Program-made: the position numbers and the translations under genes
Shown: piece after piece, positions 45,969 to 56,000 of the stretch
Layout: every line of letters begins with the position of its first letter
How positions within the stretch are numbered: position 1 is the stretch's first letter
Notes under the pieces: model-generated
Seen by the model: only the letters and a program-made list of their open reading frames with translations
What the model was told of the DNA's origin: nothing
Database searches by the model: none
DNA from: Adhaeribacter aerolatus
Lineage (GTDB): Bacteria; Bacteroidota; Bacteroidia; Cytophagales; Hymenobacteraceae
Assembly (NCBI RefSeq): GCF_007991635.1
Contig: NZ_BJYS01000001.1
Span: forward strand, 248,001-312,000
Reading direction: 5' to 3'
Length of the DNA: 64,000 nt

Positions 45969-48047
45969 ATGGAAAAAGATAAAAAAATATTAAACCGTGA
46001 ACTAAGCTGGCTGGCTTTTAACCACCGGGTTTTGCAAGAAGCCAAAGATCCGTCGGTGCCCTTGCTGGAACGCATTAAGTTCATGGCCATTTTTTCTTCG
46101 AACCTGGATGAATATTTTAAGGTGCGGGTAGCTACTTTAAAACGGCTGATAAAATTAAAAAAGAAAACGCTGCAAAAGCTAAAAGAAGATCCATCGCTGG
46201 AACTGGATAATATTCTGGAAGAAGTAACCCGGCAGCAGCACGAGCTCGGCGAAATATTCAGGAACCAGATACTACCCGATTTACGCCAGGAAAAAATATT
46301 TTTGCTCACCGAAAAAGAAGTAAGCCTGGAGCAGCAAACTTTTGTGCAAGAATATTTTTCGGAAAACCTGAAAAGCCTACTTACCCCGGTAATGCTAACC
46401 GATGGCGTTCCGCATTTTTTTCTGAAAGATCAGGTGGTGTACCTGGCCATCCGGCTGTTTCAGCCTAAACACCCGCACCAGCACGCAGAAGCTTTTGCGC
46501 TAATGGAACTGCCGGTGAAAAAACACGGCGGCCGTTTTGTAAAATTACCCGGCCAGGACGATAACCGTTACGTGATGTTTCTGGAAGATGTAATCCGGTT
46601 GTGTTTACCCCAGCTATTCCCGGATTACGGTCAGGCCGAAGCTTATGCGTTGAAAATATCGCGCGATGCCGAGTTGGATATTGAAGAAGAAGTATCGGGC
46701 AACCTGATGGCTAAGATTCAGCGGAGCCTGAAAAAGCGCGAAACCGGCTACCCAGCCCGTCTGCTCTACGATCCGGCTACCCCGGCTGCTTTGCTGGATA
46801 TTATTCAGATAAAAACCGGCATCACCGACAATGAACTGATTAGTGGCAGCAAGTACCACAACTTCCGCGACTTCTTTAACTTTCCGGATTTTAATTTGCC
46901 GCACCTGAAATACGAGCCCCAGCCGACCCTGCCTCACCCACAGCTCCGCTTTCATAAGAGCATGCTCGAAGCCATTTACCACCAGGATTTTCTGTTGCAC
47001 TATCCATACCAGTCTTTTGAGTACGTGATTCGGTTTTTTGAAGAAGCCGCCACCGACCCGGCGGTTAAAGCTATCAGCGCAACCCTGTACCGCGTGGCCG
47101 AAAAATCGAAAGTAGCCAAAGCCCTGGTTAAAGCCGCTGAAAACGGCAAGCTGGTAACCGTGGTAGTAGAATTAAAAGCCCGCTTCGACGAAGAATCGAA
47201 TATTTACTGGGCGCAAAAGCTGGAGAAAGCCGGCGCTACTGTTATGTATGGCGTAGAAGGCTATAAGGTACATACTAAATTAGGTTTGGTTACCCGTCAG
47301 GAAGGCCGCAAAATGGTAAATTATGCCTACCTGAGCACCGGCAACTACAACGAAGTAACGGCCCACATTTACGCCGACCATGCCTTGTTTACCCGCGATG
47401 TACGCCTGACCAAGGACGTTGAGAAAGTATTTCAGTTCTTTTTCGATCGGTTACCCAATAAGCGCTTCAAAAATTTGCTGGTAGCGCCATTTAACATGCG
47501 CGAGCGTTTCAACGATTTAATTAATGAAGAAATGCGTAACGCAAAAAAAGGTTTACCCGCCTACATGGTTTTAAAAATGAATGCATTGCAGGATGAACGC
47601 ATGATTATGCGCCTTTATGAAGCCAGCAAAGCCGGGGTTAAGGTAGAACTGATTGTGCGCGGTATCTGCAGTTTAATTCCGGGTATTCCGGGCCTGAGCG
47701 AAAATATTACGGTACGCAGCATCGTTGACCGGTATCTGGAGCACGCCCGCGTATATATTTTCTGCAACAACAACCACGAAAAGCTTTACGTGGCTTCCGC
47801 CGACTGGATGACCCGCAACCTGAACCGCCGGATTGAAGCCGGCTTTCCTATTCTGAACCCGGAACTACAACAGGAAATCCGGCACATTATAGATCTACAG
47901 CGGACCGATAACGTAAAAGCCCGCAATACCCGCAATGTTTATCTGCGCCGGAGCACCGAACCCGAAACCCGCTCCCAATATGCCACCTATAATTTTTTAA
48001 AAGAGCTGATTCCGGCTTTCGAAAAAAATCCGGTACCCGAATCTTAA
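45969..48047 (+). CDS. ppk1: Polyphosphate kinase 1
   Basis: Ppk1 reversibly makes inorganic polyphosphate from ATP at the membrane periphery. The 692-residue protein begins with the family N domain (ILNRELSWLAFNHRVLQEA and FSSNLDEYFKVRVA). The active phospho-histidine is His435 in YKVHTKLGLV, preceded by VVELKARFDEESN. Later come STGNYNEVTAHIY near 457 and a second histidine region, NNNHEKLYVASADW near 597. Length and motifs are standard. Confidence 0.97.
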   Translation: MEKDKKILNRELSWLAFNHRVLQEAKDPSVPLLERIKFMAIFSSNLDEYFKVRVATLKRLIKLKKKTLQKLKEDPSLELDNILEEVTRQQHELGEIFRNQILPDLRQEKIFLLTEKEVSLEQQTFVQEYFSENLKSLLTPVMLTDGVPHFFLKDQVVYLAIRLFQPKHPHQHAEAFALMELPVKKHGGRFVKLPGQDDNRYVMFLEDVIRLCLPQLFPDYGQAEAYALKISRDAELDIEEEVSGNLMAKIQRSLKKRETGYPARLLYDPATPAALLDIIQIKTGITDNELISGSKYHNFRDFFNFPDFNLPHLKYEPQPTLPHPQLRFHKSMLEAIYHQDFLLHYPYQSFEYVIRFFEEAATDPAVKAISATLYRVAEKSKVAKALVKAAENGKLVTVVVELKARFDEESNIYWAQKLEKAGATVMYGVEGYKVHTKLGLVTRQEGRKMVNYAYLSTGNYNEVTAHIYADHALFTRDVRLTKDVEKVFQFFFDRLPNKRFKNLLVAPFNMRERFNDLINEEMRNAKKGLPAYMVLKMNALQDERMIMRLYEASKAGVKVELIVRGICSLIPGIPGLSENITVRSIVDRYLEHARVYIFCNNNHEKLYVASADWMTRNLNRRIEAGFPILNPELQQEIRHIIDLQRTDNVKARNTRNVYLRRSTEPETRSQYATYNFLKELIPAFEKNPVPES

Positions 48048-48277
48048 AATTTCCGGCTAAGGAAAGGCCAGAAAATTTGTTACTGAAGCAAATATCAGCA
48101 GCCCAAAGCCGTCCGTTTTCTTTTCCGCTGGTACTAGTTTTCTGGAAATAAAAGGTTTGCCTGCGGAAGGCCGGCTAAAATATATTAATAGATAAGGTTA
48201 AAGTAAATCAGGTTTTAAGTAATTTTGGCGCTTATAAACTAATTTGCACAACTATTACCTTTTTATAAATATATTTT

Positions 48278-49018
48278 ATGCCCCTACGAGAAGAGTTTGA
48301 ACGCGACGGAAACTGGTTGTTTAAAAGAAGAAGCTGGTTACCGGTGCTCTTGTACCCTTTTGCGGTTGCCGTTATTTATTTCTACCAGGATACCACCCAC
48401 GCGCACATTACCAGCACTACCTGGGGCATTATTTGCTTCGTAGTATCTTTTTCAGGATTGGTGGTACGGGCCATCACCATTGGTTTTACGCCCAAAGGCA
48501 CCTCTGGCCGCAACACCGAAAAACAAGTTGCCGAAACTCTGAACGAAACCGGTATTTACTCGGTAGTAAGGCACCCGCTGTATCTGGGCAACTTCCTGAT
48601 GTGGCTGGGCTTATTTATGTTTATCGGGGTTTGGTGGTTTGTACTTATTTGCGCCCTGGCTTACTGGCTTTATTACGAACGCATTATGTACGCCGAAGAA
48701 GAGTTTCTGCGCCGCAATTACTCGGCGCGCTACGAAGCCTGGGCCAGCCGCACTCCTGCTTTTTTGCCGCGCCTCTCGGGCTGGGTGCCTTCTAACCTGG
48801 AGTTTTCGATGCGCAACGTACTGAAACGGGAATACAATGGCTTGTTTGCCACCGTGGTTTCATTTGTACTGATTAATATTTTAAGCCATTTTTTTGCCAA
48901 CGGTGCGTTTAAAATAGACGTGCTCTGGCAAATAATATTTATTCTGGGTGCCGTCACTTTTCTGGTACTGCGTACGCTGAAAAAGAACACCAAAATATTA
49001 GATATTGCCGGCCGGTAA
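48278..49018 (+). CDS. Isoprenylcysteine methyltransferase-like membrane protein
   Basis: The 246-residue integral membrane protein has about five to six helices (for example WLPVLLYPFAVAVIYFY, TWGIICFVVSFSGLVVRAI, FLMWLGLFMFIGVWWFVLIC). The ICMT/PEMT signature is TGIYSVVRHPLYLGNFLMWL near residue 92 with EEEFLRRNYSARYEAW near 133, the SAM-binding half of this superfamily. Bacterial members methylate lipids or other small membrane substrates; the target here is unknown. A TAATTTTG box at 48220-48227 may be its promoter -7 element. Confidence 0.88.
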   Translation: MPLREEFERDGNWLFKRRSWLPVLLYPFAVAVIYFYQDTTHAHITSTTWGIICFVVSFSGLVVRAITIGFTPKGTSGRNTEKQVAETLNETGIYSVVRHPLYLGNFLMWLGLFMFIGVWWFVLICALAYWLYYERIMYAEEEFLRRNYSARYEAWASRTPAFLPRLSGWVPSNLEFSMRNVLKREYNGLFATVVSFVLINILSHFFANGAFKIDVLWQIIFILGAVTFLVLRTLKKNTKILDIAGR

Positions 49019-49262
49019 GAAGTTAAAATAATCTGGGCAGATTCAACTTCGTTCTTAAAACCAGGCTACTTTGTTTGTGTAACTGCTACCGGAATATTTT
49101 ATAAGAAGTTATAGACCCATTCCGGGTAAAATCTTTAAAAGACTGCGTAGATGTTAATGCTTCTCCGGATTCTGGCGGCTTTCTAAATCTGTACTTAAAC
49201 ATTTAGCCTGCAATGGGCTAGCCAGGCTGCCTTCCAGCAGCAATTGGTAAGATTACTGACTT

Positions 49263-50555
49263 ATGGAAGTTGTTATAATTATATTATTAACCCTGCTTAA
49301 TAGTTTTTTCGCCCTTTCCGAAATATCTATTATCTCGGTTAAAAAAAACCGGATGGCTCAACTAGCCCAGAATGGTAGCAAAAGCGCCCAAACAGTTCTG
49401 CAATTGCTAACCCAGCCGGAAGATTTTCTTTCGGCCATTCAGGTGGGCATTACTTTAATCGGGATTATTTCGGGTGCTTACGGCGGTACGGCCCTGGCCG
49501 ACGATGTTCGGCCGTTCATCAGCCAGGTTAGCTTTCTGCAACCCTATGCCGATGCGCTGTCGCTCTCGATTGTAATTGCCCTCATTACCTATTTCTCGAT
49601 TGTGGTAGGCGAATTAATACCCAAAACGGTAGCCATGGGTAACGCCGACCGAATAGCGCTTTTTGTTGCTCCTATCATTAAAGGCTTCACCAGCCTTACC
49701 ATGCCCCTGGTAAAATTATTGTCGGGTTCTACTAACCTGGTAGTGCGCCTATTAGGCATAAAAGAAACTGCTGAAGATAAATTATCGGAAGATGAATTAA
49801 GGCAAATTATTAGAACGGCCGGAAAGCAAGGCGTACTAGCCAAAGAAGAAAGCGAACTGCACCAGAATATTTTTAACTACGCCGAACAGAAAGCCCGCGA
49901 TTTAAAAACCCACCGCAAAGAGGTAGAATGGATTAATATTAACAGTTCTGCCGAAAGCATTAAAGAACAAATTCAAAAAAGCGTACACTCTAAATTTTTG
50001 GTGGCCGATAGCGCCATCGATAATGTGGTGGGCATCTTAAACGCGAAAGACTATTACGAAAACTCGCTTAATCCCCAACGTCCGCTAACAGAAATTTTAA
50101 AGAAGCCTTTATACGTTTCCGAAACCATGTTCGCCAGTGCGGTTCTTAATTTATTTAAGAAGAACAAGCAATATTTGGGCGTGGTGGTAGATGAATTCGG
50201 TTCGGTAGAAGGCATCATTACGCTGCACGATATTTTAGAAGCGATTGTGGGCAATTTACCCGATATCGACGAAGCCAGTGAACCGGCCATTATTAAGCGG
50301 GACGACGGCTCTTACCTGGTTAGAGGTTCTATTCTGATTCAGGATTTAAACAAAGAGTTGAAACTGGAATTTATAAAAAGAAATACCGAATTTATATCGC
50401 TGGCCGGCTTTATTATTCATTATCTGGGCCGGTTGCCGGTTACCGCCGAAAAGTTTGTCTACAATGGTGTTGAGTTTGAAATAGTGGATATGGATGGCAT
50501 TAAAATAGACAAGGTTATCCTAAAGAAATTACCCAAGAACACTCCTGTTTTATAA
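49263..50555 (+). CDS. CNNM/CBS domain membrane protein (hemolysin family)
   Basis: The 430-residue protein belongs to the CNNM/CorC (TlyC) family of putative Mg2+ transporters. The DUF21/CNNM membrane domain covers about 1-195 (VVIIILLTLLNSFFALSEIS, IQVGITLIGIISGAYGG, VVGELIPKTVAMGNADR), a CBS pair about 205-325 (VVVDEFGSVEGIITLHDILE), and a CorC/HlyC domain about 340-425 (RGSILIQDLNKEL, FIIHYLGRLP). The name hemolysin is historical. The IS630 element inserted 22 bases after its stop without damaging it. Confidence 0.93.
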   Translation: MEVVIIILLTLLNSFFALSEISIISVKKNRMAQLAQNGSKSAQTVLQLLTQPEDFLSAIQVGITLIGIISGAYGGTALADDVRPFISQVSFLQPYADALSLSIVIALITYFSIVVGELIPKTVAMGNADRIALFVAPIIKGFTSLTMPLVKLLSGSTNLVVRLLGIKETAEDKLSEDELRQIIRTAGKQGVLAKEESELHQNIFNYAEQKARDLKTHRKEVEWININSSAESIKEQIQKSVHSKFLVADSAIDNVVGILNAKDYYENSLNPQRPLTEILKKPLYVSETMFASAVLNLFKKNKQYLGVVVDEFGSVEGIITLHDILEAIVGNLPDIDEASEPAIIKRDDGSYLVRGSILIQDLNKELKLEFIKRNTEFISLAGFIIHYLGRLPVTAEKFVYNGVEFEIVDMDGIKIDKVILKKLPKNTPVL

Positions 50556-50587
50556 AATACCTTGCCAACATCTAATACCAAATAGTA

Positions 50588-51202
50588 TCAAGGGATTTCC
50601 ATAGGGTATTTATTTTGATTGACAGCGTTGATGATGTATTCATAGCCGGTCAGGGAAGCTATTTGTTCATTAGAGTAGGCATGAGTGGTAGAGGTAATCC
50701 ATTGTTCAAGTTCTTGTTCATCTTGGAAGTTGTGAAAAGCTACCTTGTCTTTCATGTCGCGCCAGAACCGTTCGATAGGGTTAAGTTCCGGATTAGAAGA
50801 AGGCAAGTATACCAGGTGCATGTTGTCGGGTACTTGTAAGTGTTTAGCCCGGTGGTAGCCGGCTTTATCTAAAAAGATGATTTTGTAAACTTCCGGCTCC
50901 TGTAAAGAAAACTCGTGGAGTAGGTATTCAAAGAAAAGCGTGTTCACCTGCGGAGCGGTCACAAAGAACTTATCGCCCGAGAGGGGTTCTATTAGGCCAT
51001 AGCAGTAGCGGTAAATAAAGCGGTGCTGGTAAGCACCTACGGGCTTCACTCCGGCTACGGTGATGGCTCTTCGTAGTACCGTCATCAAGCCAAACCTACT
51101 TTCATCCTGGAAGTATACCTTCCAGTCTACTACTTTCCCTGCTTTAACTAAAGGAGTATAGTAGCTTTGTAAAACAAAAGAAAGCTGCTCGTTTAATTTT
51201 TT
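50588..51202 (-). CDS. IS630 transposase, DDE catalytic part (orfB)
   Basis: Read from the slippery A8 run at 51197-51204 in the -1 frame, this part gives KLNEQLSFVLQSYYTPLVK and then the DDE domain: first aspartate in VYFQDESRFG, second in KIIFLDKAGYHRA, and the last acidic residue in SNPELNPIERFWRDMK, typical of IS630. The first ATG of this frame (51088) comes after the first catalytic aspartate, so separate translation would give an inactive product. A programmed -1 shift from orfA is therefore the likely route. Confidence 0.85.
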   Translation of the reverse strand, partial: KKLNEQLSFVLQSYYTPLVKAGKVVDWKVYFQDESRFGLMTVLRRAITVAGVKPVGAYQHRFIYRYCYGLIEPLSGDKFFVTAPQVNTLFFEYLLHEFSLQEPEVYKIIFLDKAGYHRAKHLQVPDNMHLVYLPSSNPELNPIERFWRDMKDKVAFHNFQDEQELEQWITSTTHAYSNEQIASLTGYEYIINAVNQNKYPMEIP

Positions 51203-51690
51203 TTAAACGCCTCTTCCGCGACGGCATCTTTCTTCAGGTTGCTCTTCCGGACTACTTTGAGTTTAGCTTTCAGCGAGTAGCGCACAAAGCGATGCACGTG
51301 TTCATAGCTTAGGTGGATGTTATGCGCTTGTGCTAGCCACCGGTGAATTTGCTTATAGGAAGTAAAGTAATCCGTGGGGCTGTTAAGCTTCTCTTGCAAT
51401 GCTGCTAAGGCTTGGCCGCTGATGATGGAACCTGCCTTTTTACCCATCTCCAACTGCTGCAGGACACCTAACCCTTGTTCCCGGTAAAGACCAAACCACT
51501 TACCTATGGTATGCCGCTCATAACCTACTTGCTGACCAATAGCTGCATAATCCTGCTCCTGTCCGCTCTTATATAAATACAAGGCCTGCAAGCGCGCCTG
51601 CACGAGGGGGCGCTTTTCTCCTCTTATCGCCTTTAACAGCTCTGAACTGCTCTCCTTTATCTCTATTTTTCTTACTCTCCCCATGGCCAA
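51193..51690 (-). CDS. IS630 transposase, DNA-binding part (orfA)
   Basis: The 165-residue N-terminal half of the transposase carries helix-turn-helix motifs (QDYAAIGQQVGYERHTIGKW near residue 50 and a winged second helix around WLAQAHNIHLSYEHVHRFV near residue 118). It binds the element ends. It stops at TAA (51193-51195) right after the run of eight A, where ribosomes can slip back one base into orfB. Start is at MAMGRVRKIEIKE, close to the right inverted repeat. Confidence 0.88.
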   Translation of the reverse strand: MAMGRVRKIEIKESSSELLKAIRGEKRPLVQARLQALYLYKSGQEQDYAAIGQQVGYERHTIGKWFGLYREQGLGVLQQLEMGKKAGSIISGQALAALQEKLNSPTDYFTSYKQIHRWLAQAHNIHLSYEHVHRFVRYSLKAKLKVVRKSNLKKDAVAEEAFKKN

Positions 51691-51725
51691 AAAACATTAT
51701 TCACTTATGGAAAGTTCTTCTTACT

Positions 51726-51908
51726 ATTTGGTATAATACCAACCCGCATAACCTAGCTGCCATTGTGCAGCTTTTATAACCATAGGTCTGCTATGAAAGA
51801 GCGTTGAAGAGATTTGGTATAATATCCACCCAGCATGATTACTGCTTTAAGACCTCTATGGCCCGGATTTAATGCCGTGCTGGTTTGTTACTTCGGGAAG
51901 GCACGGCA
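51726..51908. repeat. IS-end-like direct repeat and hairpin beside the IS
   Basis: ATTTGGTATAATACCAACCC (51726-51745, running across the IS end) recurs as ATTTGGTATAATATCCACCC (51812-51831), 18 of 20 identical. ACTGCTTTAAGA at 51841 recurs at about 51933 in the end of the next gene. Between them, TGCCGTGC (51873-51880) pairs with GCACGGCA (51901-51908), a hairpin after the minus-strand gene ending at 51930. This looks like a scar of earlier insertion or recombination. Confidence 0.55.
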
Positions 51909-51929
51909 GTAAATCTACGCTAGAAAAAG

Positions 51930-53015
51930 CTACTGCTTTAAGAAACGGCGGGGCGGAACCAGAAATATCTCCACATTAAAGAGCGCCGCCCCCTTTAATT
52001 TATTCTCGATAACCGGGTCTTCCTTTTTGGCAAAGAAAAAACCATCGTTGGCTTCTTTTTCAAAAGCATTAAAATTCAGGTTCTGGCGGTAACCAGCCTC
52101 TACCCCAAACCACAAAAAGTCGTAAATTTCTCTTTCCCAACGCACACGCCCCCTGATTTCGGAGCGGCGCAGCTCCAGGGTTTCCAGTTCCGGAATGCCA
52201 ATATTGCGCACGTTAATATTATAGCTGGCCCCATCTACCGAAAACCCGGCAAACCACAACGACCGCTCCGATTGGTTATACCGCACATCGGCATTGGCCG
52301 GTAAAATTGCTTCTATGCCCCACTTGGGGTTAAAGGTGCGGTTATATAAAAAAGCCGGATAAATGCGGCGGCGGCCCAGCGCATAGCCCAATTGCGCACC
52401 AAAGCCATACGAGTACGCAGGACTTACTTTCCAGCCGTACAAAAACTCCACGGTGGTTTTCAGATAATCGGACACGGCTACTTGTTTGCTGTTGTAGTCG
52501 CCGTTGAGTTCGCCTTTAGCCCGCACCACGTAAAAATTCTTTTCGTTTATCGGGCGCAGCATAATTAATTGGCCGCTGATACTTTTCAGGTTCCGGTCTT
52601 CGATGTTGTTGTAAAACGCGTATTCGGGCGGCAGCGGGTACTCAAAATTAAACTCCTCGAAAGCATAATTGAAGCCGGCTACCATCTTAAAGTGCGGATT
52701 ATTAAAGATCGGGGCATACAATTTCAGATCAAATTTATTATTGCGCCGCACCTCGCCTTGTTTGTTGCCAATATTTTCCTGTGGCGAAGTAGAGGTAATT
52801 CCGAAATCGGGTTGCCATTCGTAATTAACAATCACGCCTTTGCCTTTACCCATTCCGATGACCGAAGGATTGGCAAATTCTTTTTCGTCTACTGCATTGG
52901 TAGCCTGCCGGGAAGCCGGATAGCGGTTAGTAGAATCGGGCTGTACCTGCGCCAGCAAAATATGATGAGAGAATAACAAACCCACCAGGGGCAACCATTT
53001 ATTATTTACTTTCAT
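51930..53015 (-). CDS. Outer-membrane beta-barrel protein, DUF6268-like
   Basis: The 361-residue exported protein has a signal peptide (NKWLPLVGLLFSHHILLAQ, then VQPD). The body is a series of amphipathic strands with aromatic ends (FDLKLYAPIFNN, FKMVAGFNYAFEEFNF, FYVVRAKGELNGDY, TVEFLYGWKVSP, LWFGVEAGYRQNLNF), as in a 12- to 16-strand barrel. It fits the DUF6268 group of Bacteroidota outer-membrane proteins, as far as I recall the family. Function is unknown. It lies 75 bases downstream of the phosphoesterase/barrel gene on the same strand. Confidence 0.78.
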   Translation of the reverse strand: MKVNNKWLPLVGLLFSHHILLAQVQPDSTNRYPASRQATNAVDEKEFANPSVIGMGKGKGVIVNYEWQPDFGITSTSPQENIGNKQGEVRRNNKFDLKLYAPIFNNPHFKMVAGFNYAFEEFNFEYPLPPEYAFYNNIEDRNLKSISGQLIMLRPINEKNFYVVRAKGELNGDYNSKQVAVSDYLKTTVEFLYGWKVSPAYSYGFGAQLGYALGRRRIYPAFLYNRTFNPKWGIEAILPANADVRYNQSERSLWFAGFSVDGASYNINVRNIGIPELETLELRRSEIRGRVRWEREIYDFLWFGVEAGYRQNLNFNAFEKEANDGFFFAKKEDPVIENKLKGAALFNVEIFLVPPRRFLKQ

Positions 53016-53090
53016 TTATGCTTTCTTAAATCGCTCTATAATGCTCCTTATTCCGCTATATTGATAGTCACGGCTGTAGTTCCGGGCAGG

Positions 53091-56000
53091 TTAAAATAAA
53101 AACCCAAGGTTCAGGTTAAATAATCTTTCTTTTTCGCCGAAGCTATAAGTACCCGATACCACTGCCTTGCGCAGCACATCTACCCAAATACCGCCGCCTA
53201 CGCCCCGGTGCAAACCTTTAAATAATTTTTTAGAAGCATCGTCATCGGCAAAAACGCGGCCGTGATCAACCAGCGCCAAAATGCCAAAGGTGCCCGGGAA
53301 TAAATAAAAATTAAAATCAGTGAGGTGAATACGTGCCTCGGCGTTGGCATAAATATTACTCCGCCCCGCAAACCTGGTTATACGGTAACCCCGGAGGTTG
53401 GTGGTACCGCCCAAGGTATTGGACTGGTAAAACCGGTAATCGCCAAAGTTGTGCGCCCCGCCAATGCGCCCGGCCCACGTAAGCTTAAACGGGAAATTAG
53501 GCGTGAGATAAAACATCACTTCGGAACTTAGCCGGGTAAACCGGTATTTTTCATATCCTAGCTGCTGGTTTACCGAAAATTCATTCAGCCATTTAATGCC
53601 GATGTAAGGATTAACCTCGTTGCTCACGGCCACCACATTCATAAAAGCGCGGGCGCCAATATATTCGTTCATCCGGAAAGAACTGGCATCGGTTTCGGAG
53701 CCGGCAATTAAAGCCCGGGCCGCCGGTCCCGTAGATTCCCGTTGCACCTGAAACTGGTCGTAAGTAGGGCCCACGCCAATTTTTAAGAAGTGGAAAATAT
53801 CGTAGGTAAGGGTGGGGGTTACGATATACCGCTTAAACCGCACGCGGTAATCCCGGATGTTTTCTTCGTTAGCCTCGGTTTCGTTGCCTTGGCCAAAATA
53901 ATTAGCCAGTAACTGCGGCCCGTTGATACTGGCCCGGAAATCCAAATCCCAATCTTTTATAATATCGGTATAAATACCTTTGTAGCGCAGGTTATAAGCC
54001 CCAGTGGCAAAAGCATAATTACCCAACAGGCTGTGCTCAACGGCAAAAGGCTCTTTCCGGAATTTATACCGCCGGTAAACCAGTCCGCCTCCCAGGTAAA
54101 GCTGATCGTCTACGTTATATTGCAGGGCCAGGCGCGGCCCCAAATAGGGTACTTTGTGTTCGGTACGGCTATAAATATTTACTTCGCCGGCCGCTTCGGT
54201 CCGGTCTTTGGTTTCGGAGCCAAAATGAAAAACATTATTATCTTTGGTATCATACACCACCGTTTTCCGGCGCAAACCACCCACCGAAGAATTATCGGCA
54301 ATGCTGTCGCGGTCGTCGCCACCAATTATCCGGATTAAAATACCATCTCCTACCTCGCCGGTAACTTCAAAAATATCTTTGCCGCCCAAACCGTATAATC
54401 GAATTTCGTTTGTTTCATCGGTATAAAAAGTACGCTCGTACAGTTTGCGACCCATGGTGCCGTCGAGTTTAATATTCCGGACTTCTACCTCGGTTTCTTT
54501 ATCGTTGCGGCGATTTACCTTGAAATATTCGGTACGGTTGCTGCCGGCTACATCTACCGTTTTGGCCAGGAAAGCATAATAATCGGCAGCTAGCTGGGGC
54601 AACATATCGCGGCGGGATTTTAACTTAGCGGCTATTTCGGGTGCCGATTGGGCGTATACTTCGGGCGGAAATTGTTTTAAAGCTGCTTCGATAACTTCAT
54701 CCGTTACATTGGCTTTCATTTTTTCGGCCAGACCTACCCATTCGGCTTTTGTTACCCTTGATAAAAAAGTATGGTCGTTAGTCAGGGCGCTTAAATTCAG
54801 ACCAATGTAATCGCCGAAATCGTAGCCAAAGTTTTGGAAGTTCCGGATGCCCCACTTGCGGGTAGCCAGGTACGGTAGCAAGCCATCGGTTTTAAAGAAA
54901 GCAGCATCGCGGTCTTTGGGCACCGGCGTAAACAAGCGCCCGTCTTCGGTTTTACTTTCGGCCCAGCGCCACTGCCCCTCGTGCCGGTCCCAATCGCCAA
55001 TCAGCATATCAAATAACCGCGCCCGCGCAAATGCCGGCTCATCTACGGTATTATCGTTGTTATCTATTTTGCGTTCCAGCACTTTATCGGTACCAACCAA
55101 ATTCAGAGCATTGCCCAAACTGGCTACATTCTCGTGGCTTTCGTCGGGGTTTTCTTCCAATATAGCAACGGTGCCGGCAAACTGATTCCGGTATTGCCCC
55201 AACGCGGGGTCCGAAGGAATATAAAACAACTCGGGATTTACGTGAAATACGCCGGCGGCTTTGGCCAGGGGCGGTAAAACCAACGCACCGTAAGGGTGCT
55301 GCGCCGAAATCTGGTCCTGCATCAGGTCGCGGGCAATGGTTTCCTGTAGCGGTTTTGGCAATACCTGGGTAGGATTTTTATTTACTGACCGCAGGGTGTA
55401 CTCGTGGCCTTCCTCGTTGCGAAGTCGCAGCGAAATGGTTTGCTTGCCGCCTCCCACGCGGTAAGGCCGCAGGCCGCTTTTTTCGGTGCGTAAGTCCAGG
55501 TAAGGCATTTTAACCGGGGTGGCCCATACATCGCGGTAATGCTCGCCTAAAAATACTTCTTTTAGCTTACCGGCCTGGTATATGGGGTTAGCCGCCAGGG
55601 TAATGGTGCTGTCGCGGTAATTCCGCGTCGAGAGGGCTGGTGTTTTATCTTGGGCAATTGGGGTAGCTACCGGGGTGCCGCTCTGTTTGGTGTACATCTG
55701 GGTCCGGAAAAATAATTTTCCGGTTGAGCCATCGTTTACCGGCTCCCAGAACTCTACCCAAGCCTCGCCGTTGTCGTAATAATTTACTTTGGCGTAACCT
55801 TTTGCTTCGTGGCCAAACAAAGCATCGCCGCCGCCTAATTTCATGTGCTGAATTTTGCAACCCGAGCCGCTGACAATGGTATTGACATTGCCGTGTTTAA
55901 AATGCTGAATATTGTGTTCGTGGCCACCGGCATACACCACGTTGGGGTAGCGCTGAAAAATATTCATGAGGCCCTGCACGTAAGCCTGGTATTTGGGGTG

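Larger units (their letters stand above)
50578..51731 (-). mobile_element. IS630-family insertion sequence
   Basis: The ends are CCAAATAGTA (50578-50587) and its complement TACTATTTGG (51722-51731), each flanked by TA (50576-50577 and 51732-51733). That is the target duplication expected for IS630/Tc1-mariner elements; the match extends outward as ATACC/GGTAT because TA is palindromic. Length is 1154 bases. The two overlapping transposase frames on the minus strand are joined by a frameshift on an A8 run. Both frames are intact, so the copy may be active. Confidence 0.88.

Noticed and set aside
50588-51088. orfB of the IS as an independent gene starting at its first ATG
   Set aside because: The first catalytic aspartate lies upstream of that ATG, so an independent product would lack part of the active site.
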